From assembly GCA_025455445.1 (NCBI GenBank), contig JALOMN010000137.1:1-5558 (forward strand): DNA of 5,558 nt. Direction: 5' to 3'. The position numbers and the translations under genes are program-made. Source of the stretch: Cyclobacteriaceae bacterium. Lineage in GTDB: Bacteria; Bacteroidota; Bacteroidia; Cytophagales; Cyclobacteriaceae. The notes under the pieces were generated by a model. It was given only the letters and a program-made list of their open reading frames with translations, searched no databases and was not told the DNA's origin. The first letter of the stretch is position 1; every line of letters starts with the position of its first letter. Below, one piece after another: positions 1 to 5,558 of the stretch.

Positions 1-1305
1 TTGAACCAGCTGTTTTCCTATTGCATTTGATTGTGTTGGAATATCTAATTCAACCAGTTCTGACTTTGAATCATCTCTTAACTCAAGGTCCAGCGGGAAC
101 TTCCGTTTTAAACTCGAAGGCACGGCCACGTGAAGCCATTTTGCAATGATAGAAAGAGTAGTTCCCTGAAAGATTACAGAGCTAACTGAAATAAAAAATA
201 CCAGGTTGAAAATAGTATTGGCATAACTAATACCTGCAATTAACGGATACGTAGCAAACACGATTGGGGCTGCGCCTCTCAAACCAACCCATGAAAGAAA
301 AAGTTTCTTTCTATTATTTAAGTCTTTTGAAAAGGCTAAGGTGATGAATATAGAAAGCGGCCTGGCTACCAAGATGAGGAATATGGAAATCAATAATCCT
401 TCTCCCATGATTGGAACAATCTCACTTGGAAATACAAGCAACCCTAATGTCAAGAACATAATAATCTGCATGAGCCACGACCAGCCATCGAAAAACTTAA
501 TGAGACTTTTTTTATGAATAATATTACTGTTACCCAATAAAATACCCGCGCTATAAATGGCGAGGAAGCCGTTGCCACCAATACTATCAGTAAAAGAAAA
601 AATAAAGAACACGAGTGATAAAACCAGCACAGGATAAAGTCCTTCCGCATCCAGCTTTATTTTGTTAATCACATAAATCATTAATTTACCTCCGCCAAAA
701 CCACAGGCTGCACCAATCGCCATTCCCTTTAAAAATTTTGGAATAAGCAATAACAAAGAGGCTTCAGGATTCAAGACTAACTCTATAAAACTGATGGTAA
801 GAAAGTAGGCCATGGGATCGTTGCTGCCACTTTCAAACTCAAGTAACGGACGAAGCATGCCTTTTAATCCTACATTTCGTGTTCTCAAAATTGAAAACAC
901 TGCGGCAGCATCGGTAGAAGAAACAATGGCACCCAGCAACAGACCCACTTCTATGGGTATATCCAATATCCACGCAGCAAATGCACCCACCGATAGGGCA
1001 GTGATTAATACTCCCATCGTGGCAAGCGCGATACCATTCTTCAGCGCAGGCCGGATACTTTCAAGTTTAGTGTCCATGCCTCCGGAAAACAGAATCAGCG
1101 TAAGCGCGCCTACTCCGATAAACTGTGCTAGTTTAGGGTCGTTAAAATAAATTCCACCGGGTCCTTCAGAGCCAGCCAGCATACCCACAACTAAAAACAA
1201 TAGCAGGGTTGGTACTCCAAATCGGAAGGAAGTTTTGCTCGCCACAATGCTGATGAAGAGCAAAATAGAACCTAATAAAAGTATATTTTCGGCAGATAAA
1301 GTCAT
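1..1305 (-). CDS. nhaP2: Potassium/proton antiporter, CPA1 family (NhaP2/CvrA-like), 3' end cut by window edge
   Basis: Inner-membrane antiporter expected to exchange cytoplasmic K+ (or Na+) for protons and so serve ion and pH homeostasis. The reading frame runs without a stop from an ATG at 1305 to the left edge, giving the first 435 residues; family members are usually about 500-600 residues. An in-frame TAA three codons upstream of the ATG fixes this as the earliest start. Seen in the protein: many hydrophobic segments over residues 5-390, the CPA1 core motif with Thr131-Asp132 (IVSSTDAAAVFSILR), the Asn162-Asp163 pair typical of electroneutral CPA1 exchangers (FESGSNDPMAYF), and SWVGLRGAAPIVFA at 338-351 with Arg343. 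From about residue 400 the chain becomes hydrophilic (LDLELRDDSKSELVELDIP), which matches the entry into the C-terminal TrkA_C/RCK_C regulatory domain known in NhaP2. Substrate preference is inferred from family only. No clear Shine-Dalgarno site is visible. Confidence 0.94.
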   Translation of the reverse strand, partial: MTLSAENILLLGSILLFISIVASKTSFRFGVPTLLLFLVVGMLAGSEGPGGIYFNDPKLAQFIGVGALTLILFSGGMDTKLESIRPALKNGIALATMGVLITALSVGAFAAWILDIPIEVGLLLGAIVSSTDAAAVFSILRTRNVGLKGMLRPLLEFESGSNDPMAYFLTISFIELVLNPEASLLLLIPKFLKGMAIGAACGFGGGKLMIYVINKIKLDAEGLYPVLVLSLVFFIFSFTDSIGGNGFLAIYSAGILLGNSNIIHKKSLIKFFDGWSWLMQIIMFLTLGLLVFPSEIVPIMGEGLLISIFLILVARPLSIFITLAFSKDLNNRKKLFLSWVGLRGAAPIVFATYPLIAGISYANTIFNLVFFISVSSVIFQGTTLSIIAKWLHVAVPSSLKRKFPLDLELRDDSKSELVELDIPTQSNAIGKQLVQ

Positions 1306-1469
1306 CGTAAATTACTTCAGGCAAATATATATAAGGGCTCCATTAAAATCGATTAACAAAAAGAATGGATTTGATTCAATGTGAGTAAGTTACTTTAAAT
1401 AATGTTTAATATGTAATTAAGAAATATAGATGATGTTTGAAATTGTGTATAACTTCAGATAAGCCTTGA
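1306..1469. other. Intergenic gap between UMF1 transporter and antiporter genes
   Basis: This is a 164-bp AT-rich stretch with no supportable ORF or RNA gene. It lies downstream of the UMF1 gene and upstream of the antiporter gene, so it should hold the end of one transcript and the promoter of the next. I see a candidate -7 element next to the antiporter start (separate entry). Only a weak AT-rich hairpin without a T-tract lies after the UMF1 stop, so no convincing intrinsic terminator is present. Confidence 0.7.
1322..1329 (-). promoter_or_regulatory. Candidate Bacteroidota -7 promoter element of the antiporter gene
   Basis: On the minus strand this reads TATATTTG, a full match to the TAnnTTTG element recognised by the primary sigma factor of Bacteroidota. 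It ends 16 bp before the antiporter ATG, so the leader would be only about ten bases long. A TTTG that could act as the -33 element lies about 27 bp upstream, longer than the usual spacing of about 19-20 bp, and the region is AT-rich. The call is therefore tentative. Confidence 0.3.
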
Positions 1470-2801
1470 CTACTTAATAATCACACTGCTTTTTTGTTCC
1501 GTTTTATGGACAAAAAATAACAGGATAAGACCAATAGTAAACCAGATGCCAAGCGCAAAAATTGAATTTCGCATGCTGCCGGTAATATTATCCAATACAC
1601 CCCACATCACAAGGCCACACATCATGGCAAGTTTTTCACATACATCAAAGAAACTGAAGTAACCCGCGTTATTTTCGGTTTTAGGAATTATTTTAGAATA
1701 GGTTGATCGTGAAAGCGACTGTATCCCACCCATCACCATTCCAATACAGAATCCTGCAATATAAAAATGGGTTGCTGTCTGAATAAAATAGCTGCCGATG
1801 CAGATTCCTATCCATACAGCAACTGCCATGATAAGTGCAAGGATGTTGCCGGTTTTTTTTGAGATCCATGCAAAGAGAAATGCACCGGCAATGCCTACAT
1901 ATTCTAAAAGTAAAATCGTGATAATGAGTTGCATCATAGAAAGATGAATTTCCTTTTCACCAAAGGAGGCGGCCATAAACATAACGGTTTGAACACCCAT
2001 GATATAAAAGAAGAAGCTAAGCAAAAATCTTTTTAAGATAGGTTCATACTTTAGTCGCTGCCATATCTTTATTAATTCCTTATATCCATTTAATAAATAA
2101 TTACTTTCAGTTGGTCTTTTGGAATAAATTCCATCAGGCAGTCTTCGGAAGGTAATCTGAGCAAAACCGAACCACCATATACCGGTTAGCAGAAAAGAAA
2201 GCCTGGGTAACAACGTGTCATCTGAAATGCCCAGACTTTTTTGATTAAGAATTGCTAAAAGATTTATGATTAGCAGTGTGGTTGCGCCAAGGTATCCATA
2301 GGCATAGCCTCTTGCACTCACCTTATCTTGATTATTTTCTGTGGCAATTGCGGGTAGATAGGAATTATAAAATACGATGCTTCCTGAATAGCCTATTGTT
2401 GCCAACATCATAAAGAGTAGTGCCCATGTTACCTGTACACTGCTTACAAACAGAAATAGTAACATACAACCGGATGCACCCAGGTAGCAAAAGAAGCGCA
2501 TGAATTTTTTCTGATTGCTTGAGAAATCAGAAATAGAAGAGAGCATGGGAGAAATAAGTGCAATAATTCCGAAGGCTATACCCAGGTTAATTGAATAGGC
2601 TGCTGTATTTTCTATGTTTAATCCAAATATGCTAATTCTGTTATTGTCATCTTCAGAAGTTAACGAATTATAATAGGCGGGGAAGACAGCTGATGTGATT
2701 ACTAATGCATAGACTGAATTGGCCCAATCATACATCGCCCAGGCGTGGATGACCTTTTTGTCATTCTTTAATAACTGTTCTGTGCCAGCGTTCATTTGCA
2801 T
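1470..2801 (-). CDS. MFS transporter, UMF1 family (Atg22-like)
   Basis: Integral inner-membrane transporter of the major facilitator superfamily, UMF1 branch. Yeast Atg22, a vacuolar amino-acid effluxer, belongs to the same family; substrates of bacterial members are mostly unknown, so none is assigned. The 443-residue length is normal for a complete 12-helix protein. Diagnostic motifs are MYDWANSVYA (23-32) at the start of helix 1, SPMLSSISDF followed by NQKK (84-99) in the loop 2-3 MFS motif, GGIQSLSRSTYSKIIP ending near residue 373, and YFSFFDVCEKLA near 381-392, all in the family's usual order. An in-frame TGA five codons upstream limits the start to ATG 2801 or ATG 2795 (Met3); both precede the conserved region and 2801 is chosen by position. 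The stop is TAG. It begins 20 bp after the stop of the Omp85 barrel gene and has no visible promoter of its own, so cotranscription is likely. An A8 tract lies within the coding strand near codon 315. Confidence 0.93.
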   Translation of the reverse strand: MQMNAGTEQLLKNDKKVIHAWAMYDWANSVYALVITSAVFPAYYNSLTSEDDNNRISIFGLNIENTAAYSINLGIAFGIIALISPMLSSISDFSSNQKKFMRFFCYLGASGCMLLFLFVSSVQVTWALLFMMLATIGYSGSIVFYNSYLPAIATENNQDKVSARGYAYGYLGATTLLIINLLAILNQKSLGISDDTLLPRLSFLLTGIWWFGFAQITFRRLPDGIYSKRPTESNYLLNGYKELIKIWQRLKYEPILKRFLLSFFFYIMGVQTVMFMAASFGEKEIHLSMMQLIITILLLEYVGIAGAFLFAWISKKTGNILALIMAVAVWIGICIGSYFIQTATHFYIAGFCIGMVMGGIQSLSRSTYSKIIPKTENNAGYFSFFDVCEKLAMMCGLVMWGVLDNITGSMRNSIFALGIWFTIGLILLFFVHKTEQKSSVIIK

Positions 2802-2821
2802 AAATCTTATGCGTCATATAG

Positions 2822-4039
2822 TCAAAATGCTTCTCCAAGATAAAAGTAAAATCCACTTTGCCGTTTTCCGTCACCGGCAGAACCCTCTGCAAGGCCTACA
2901 GCATAATCTATTCTTATATTCACACGCGTTTTAGGATTGAAAAGAATTCGCAGTCCGCCACCGGCTGCCAAATTAAATTGATCCGCTTTGAAGCCGGAGA
3001 GATCATGTGCTACCTGCGCTCCGCTTAAAAAGCCAACAAATCCAATTCTTTTCCAGACCTGCCAAAGATGTGAATCAGTATTTTCTGGCCAGAAGGGGAG
3101 TCGGTATTCCATTTCAAAGGCGGCAAGATTATAATCCTGGTAAGTTCCTTTAAAATATCCCCGGATGAATTTATGGCCACCCACGCGCGACAATGCTCTC
3201 ATCGGAACCTGATCATTTGTCCATTGCCTGGATGCATAACCCCGCAAAGCGAGTGTATGATTTTTAAATGTATTGATGTACTGCCGGATGTCGGCTGAAA
3301 AACTGGTAAATTTAAAATCGCTTCCTAAGTAGTGGGCATAGTTTATAGCATTAATCTCAAACAAGCTGCCTTTAAGAGGGTTCATTATAAAATCGCGGGT
3401 ATCATATAGCATTTGTATTCCTAATCCAGAGCGTGTGCCTTCAACGGGCATCTCTTTGATATATTCCGCTTCACTATTTAAAAAATAATACTCTGGGGCA
3501 ATGGCTTTCAAATTAAATAGATATTCCATGTCGTACTGAATACCCATAAAGAAATGAGGTAAAACCTGTCGAAGGATTACGGGCGAAAACTTGATCCGGT
3601 CAGAATTGAAGTTCAGATAATTGAGTGTGTCCCGTTCGCCATCTTTGTCAACCTCTACTACTCTGGCAGAAGCGGTATTGCCCATGCCATAGTTTCTATC
3701 GGGGTAACGGTTAAAGAAAAGTTCTCCTCTGCTGCGCCACTTGGATTGAGTAAAGAACAACTCCCATCGACTTTCAAAAATGATTTGTTTATTTAAAGTA
3801 TATACGCCCAGAAATTCCAGATTCGATATTGGGGTAGTCGCATCTCCTTTTGAGAAATCAAAATATTTAATCCCGATAGCACCTAAGGTTAGTTTCGTTT
3901 CTGGTGAGTAACTGATGGCGGGAAAAATATCCAGTTTTTTGAATTCGCGTTTTTTAGGCACTGCTGTTGTGTCTTGACTAAGTACTCTTAAGGATAAACT
4001 CAGGAGTATTACGACAACTGGCAGCAGGCGTTGTTTCAT
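2822..4039 (-). CDS. POTRA-less Omp85/BamA-TamA superfamily outer membrane beta-barrel protein
   Basis: Secreted protein predicted to form an outer-membrane beta-barrel of the Omp85 (surface antigen D15) superfamily. A signal peptide is plain: Lys/Arg near the N-terminus, a hydrophobic core at about residues 5-20, then VLS-QDT with likely cleavage after Ser21. The mature chain alternates aromatic and polar residues and carries family hallmarks: YDTRDFIMNPLKGSLFEI (212-229), GGHKFIRGY (287-295) with the Arg-Gly-Tyr of the conserved loop 6, GGGLRILFN (360-368), RIDYAVG (376-382) and a C-terminal Phe405. At 405 residues almost everything after the signal peptide is barrel; only about 20 residues precede the first strand, so there is no room for POTRA domains. 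It is thus like the 'noNterm' Omp85 proteins rather than BamA itself, and its role (translocation, lipid handling or porin-like) is open. The first possible ATG is 4039, since an in-frame TAG lies seven codons upstream. It probably heads an operon with the UMF1 gene. Confidence 0.92.
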   Translation of the reverse strand: MKQRLLPVVVILLSLSLRVLSQDTTAVPKKREFKKLDIFPAISYSPETKLTLGAIGIKYFDFSKGDATTPISNLEFLGVYTLNKQIIFESRWELFFTQSKWRSRGELFFNRYPDRNYGMGNTASARVVEVDKDGERDTLNYLNFNSDRIKFSPVILRQVLPHFFMGIQYDMEYLFNLKAIAPEYYFLNSEAEYIKEMPVEGTRSGLGIQMLYDTRDFIMNPLKGSLFEINAINYAHYLGSDFKFTSFSADIRQYINTFKNHTLALRGYASRQWTNDQVPMRALSRVGGHKFIRGYFKGTYQDYNLAAFEMEYRLPFWPENTDSHLWQVWKRIGFVGFLSGAQVAHDLSGFKADQFNLAAGGGLRILFNPKTRVNIRIDYAVGLAEGSAGDGKRQSGFYFYLGEAF

Positions 4040-4046
4040 ATCATGT

Positions 4047-4050
4047 TCCT
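4047..4050 (-). promoter_or_regulatory. Ribosome binding site of the Omp85 barrel gene
   Basis: On the minus strand an AGGA lies seven bases before the ATG at 4039, within a purine-rich run that contains a second AAGGA just upstream. It is the only good Shine-Dalgarno-like site in the window and supports the start at 4039. Confidence 0.6.
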
Positions 4051-4092
4051 TTTCCTTCTAAAGTAAAATAATAGTTCCGCGCGCTATTGCAC

Positions 4093-4106
4093 ATGACTTA
4101 GATCAT
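4093..4106. promoter_or_regulatory. FNR/CRP-family-like palindromic operator
   Basis: The sequence ATGACTTAGATCAT is an imperfect palindrome (ATGAnnTAnnTCAT, 10 of 14 positions symmetric). It has the TGA-N6-TCA core and spacing of FNR/DNR/HcpR-type sites (TTGAYNNNNRTCAA), differing from that consensus only at the two outermost bases. It is centred about 60 bp upstream of the Omp85 barrel ATG and about 50 bp past the caspase stop, a sensible place to control the barrel-UMF1 operon. The regulator is not in the window, and such a core can occur by chance. Confidence 0.35.
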
Positions 4107-4120
4107 TGAGATCAGAGATT

Positions 4121-4139
4121 TTAATTACTAAGCTATTAA
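4121..4139. repeat. AT-rich imperfect dyad between caspase and Omp85 genes
   Basis: The arms TTAATTACT and AGCTATTAA around a central A are inverted repeats with two mismatches per arm. The dyad lies 14 bp past the caspase stop codon. It could be a weak transcription end point or an operator, but it lacks GC pairs and a T-tract, so it is not called a terminator. Confidence 0.25.
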
Positions 4140-4153
4140 CCAGAATGAAATCG

Positions 4154-5558
4154 CTACTTAATTATTCCTACAGGGAAGTCATTTCCAAAAGAATAACCGG
4201 AAGGGAACTGCGAAGTGCCTTTGTATTTTTCTGATAATTCGGGCACACGGTTTTCAATGTAGGCACTAAGTTCCTTGATGGTAATTCGCTTGTCACCATT
4301 ATCAGCTTTGCCCGCCAACCCTTCGATTAATGAATAGGTAAACACCCCATGGCCCAGCTCTGCAAATTCAGTAGCAAACTGTTGTGACCCGGTGGCGGTA
4401 ATCCAGAAGGTGCCCGTGCTGCGGGCAAGTTGTGCCAATGCTTTTTCTTCGGCTGCACCGCGCACTGCTACCGACTCCAACGCACCGGATGACTGGCATG
4501 CATCGAGTATAAACACTTGCTTTTGTGCATTGATGCCTTTGGAAAGTTCTTTCAGTTCACTTGCTGAGATGCCTTTATCGGCCAGCATATCGTCACGACC
4601 ATAAAGTTGTGTTACATCATAGGGTACCAGGTAAAATTGTGATTGTGCGCTGGTAGATTCAGACATTACACCGTGCCCTGCATAGTAGAAGATAAACATG
4701 TCTTGCTCCTTGGCTTTGGCTTGCACATCTTTTAATGCTGCAGCCACTGCTGCCTTGGTAACTTTATTGTTGCGTAAAGAGGTAACGACTATATTATCAA
4801 ACAAACCTGAGCTGGTTTTTTTAACCTGCTCTTCAAAACCAGCAGCATCGGCAACAGCAAAATTCAGATTGTATTTTGTGTTACGATATTCATTCACACC
4901 AATGGTAAACAGATATAACACTGGTTTTTCATCCGTCTTGCCTTCATAGGTAATGATAAAGTTAGTTTTCTCAGAGTCGAACCCTTGTTTGCTTTTTGCG
5001 GTTACATAAAAATAATTTTCCTGACCAAAGGCATCTGTCAGATTCACCTGAAAACTCAAATCGGCCGGTAGTCCATCCTTGCTGTTCAGAGTGCTAACCA
5101 ATTTGCTGTTTTGATATAGTCTGATTTCATCTACCTGATGTTGGTTTTTCTCCACATTGAGTTTGATACTGATTAATTTTTTGGAAGTGCGCATAGTGGA
5201 CTGTGCAGCGCTGGCAGTAAATGGTTTACCGTCAATTGAGAGCACTTTAATTACTGGAATTTCTTTGGCAGCCTGCTCTACTTTAAATTCTGTTTGAGTA
5301 GTTTCTTCAGAAGTAAGCTGGTTGAGAAGGCGAGGAGTGAAGTTTGCATCAAAGGTGTTTTCTAGTGGAATATTGATAAACCCTTCCATCCATGATAAAT
5401 TTTTGATCGCAGGTAATGAGCCATCCATACGCCCATCGGCTGAAACAACAGCCCAGTCATCATTGTAAAGGTGAATGTATCCGGCAACACCTTTCTTCTC
5501 TGCATTATAGATATATAACAAGCTTTTATTGAAGCCACCGATGATAAAGTTTTTACCT
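4154..5558 (-). CDS. Caspase family protein (peptidase C14) with probable WD40-type N-terminal region, 5' end cut by window edge
   Basis: Predicted cysteine endopeptidase of the caspase/metacaspase (orthocaspase) clan. The frame is open to the right edge, giving 467 C-terminal residues, numbered here from the first full codon at 5557. Residues 1-35 (KNFIIGGF, LLYIYNAEKKG, DDWAVV) look like the last blade of a WD40-type propeller, followed by VSADGRMDGS (38-47), the usual junction in propeller-caspase proteins. Residues about 100-205 form a beta-rich, Ig-like linker. The caspase domain spans about 212-415: LYLFTIGVNEY (214-224), FYYAGHG with catalytic His295 (codon 4673-4675), and FILDACQSSG with catalytic Cys354 (codon 4496-4498) and the preceding Asp352 typical of metacaspase-like, Arg/Lys-cleaving enzymes. 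A degenerate EF-hand-like loop (ADNGDKRITIKEL, 418-430) follows. No substrate can be named. A TTG at 5519-5521 is not a credible start because the conserved frame continues upstream. The stop is TAG, 114 bp before the barrel gene. Confidence 0.92.
   Translation of the reverse strand, partial: GKNFIIGGFNKSLLYIYNAEKKGVAGYIHLYNDDWAVVSADGRMDGSLPAIKNLSWMEGFINIPLENTFDANFTPRLLNQLTSEETTQTEFKVEQAAKEIPVIKVLSIDGKPFTASAAQSTMRTSKKLISIKLNVEKNQHQVDEIRLYQNSKLVSTLNSKDGLPADLSFQVNLTDAFGQENYFYVTAKSKQGFDSEKTNFIITYEGKTDEKPVLYLFTIGVNEYRNTKYNLNFAVADAAGFEEQVKKTSSGLFDNIVVTSLRNNKVTKAAVAAALKDVQAKAKEQDMFIFYYAGHGVMSESTSAQSQFYLVPYDVTQLYGRDDMLADKGISASELKELSKGINAQKQVFILDACQSSGALESVAVRGAAEEKALAQLARSTGTFWITATGSQQFATEFAELGHGVFTYSLIEGLAGKADNGDKRITIKELSAYIENRVPELSEKYKGTSQFPSGYSFGNDFPVGIIK

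Noticed and set aside
450..650. 66-codon minus-strand ORF rich in hydrophobic residues
   Set aside because: It is in another frame of the same strand within the antiporter gene; its hydrophobicity is a by-product of T-rich transmembrane codons.
812..1150. 112-codon plus-strand ORF
   Set aside because: It lies wholly antisense to the conserved membrane core of the antiporter; its translation is Ser/Pro/Ala-rich without recognisable motifs.
1438..1457. Possible intrinsic terminator after the UMF1 stop
   Set aside because: The minus-strand stem (TGAAGTT with AATTTCA) has seven pairs including a G-U wobble, few GC pairs and no following T-tract, so it is too weak to call.
1470..1481. Similar gene ends: ATTAAGTAG closes both the UMF1 gene and the caspase gene (4154)
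   Set aside because: Nine shared bases encoding Ile-Lys-stop in an AT-rich genome are easily explained by chance; the flanking sequences do not match, so this is not a repeat or attachment site.
2719..2934. 71-codon plus-strand ORF spanning the barrel-UMF1 junction
   Set aside because: It is antisense to the end of one and the start of another well-supported gene and resembles no known protein.
4392..4604. 70-codon plus-strand ORF
   Set aside because: It lies antisense to the caspase catalytic Cys region; Ala/Ser-rich shadow of a GC-richer coding stretch.
4698..4949. 83-codon plus-strand ORF
   Set aside because: It lies antisense to the caspase domain, with no motif and no ribosome binding site.
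5519..5521. TTG codon as start of the caspase gene
   Set aside because: The reading frame stays open to the window edge and the 12 upstream codons encode residues that fit the last propeller blade (KNFIIGGF), so the gene is 5'-truncated rather than starting here.

Overview
The window reads as a chromosomal segment from a member of the Bacteroidota, probably of the Cytophagales/Chitinophagales type. This is inferred from moderate AT-richness, weak or absent Shine-Dalgarno sites for most genes, a TAnnTTTG-like -7 element, and the protein families themselves: a caspase with an N-terminal beta-propeller, and a short Omp85 barrel whose signal peptide is followed by Gln-Asp. No RNA gene, mobile element or CRISPR array is visible. 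Coding density is high and all four genes lie on the minus strand, so transcription runs from right to left.

In transcription order: (1) positions 5558-4154 hold the 3' part of a caspase-family (peptidase C14) gene. Its N-terminus lies beyond the right edge. What is visible is the last stretch of a probable WD40-type propeller, a beta-sandwich-like linker and a complete caspase-like domain with an intact His/Cys dyad. (2) A 114-bp gap (4040-4153) carries an FNR/CRP-type palindrome, an AT-rich dyad and a good ribosome binding site. (3) Positions 4039-2822 encode a 405-residue secreted outer-membrane beta-barrel of the Omp85 (BamA/TamA, surface antigen D15) superfamily that has no POTRA domains. 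(4) Only 20 bp downstream, positions 2801-1470 encode a 443-residue UMF1-family (Atg22-like) MFS transporter, very probably cotranscribed with the barrel gene. (5) A 164-bp gap (1306-1469) carries a candidate promoter. (6) Positions 1305-1 encode the first 435 residues of a CPA1 potassium/proton antiporter of the NhaP2/CvrA type, cut off just inside its C-terminal regulatory region.

The only firm functional unit is the barrel-UMF1 pair: one outer-membrane and one inner-membrane protein in a tight operon. The caspase gene upstream and the antiporter downstream point the same way but are separated by gaps long enough for their own control signals, so a four-gene system is a hypothesis only. I see no clear case for a new defence or mobile system. 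The most interesting items are the POTRA-less Omp85 coupled to a UMF1 transporter, the FNR-like operator in front of them, and the propeller-caspase with a degenerate EF-hand-like loop.
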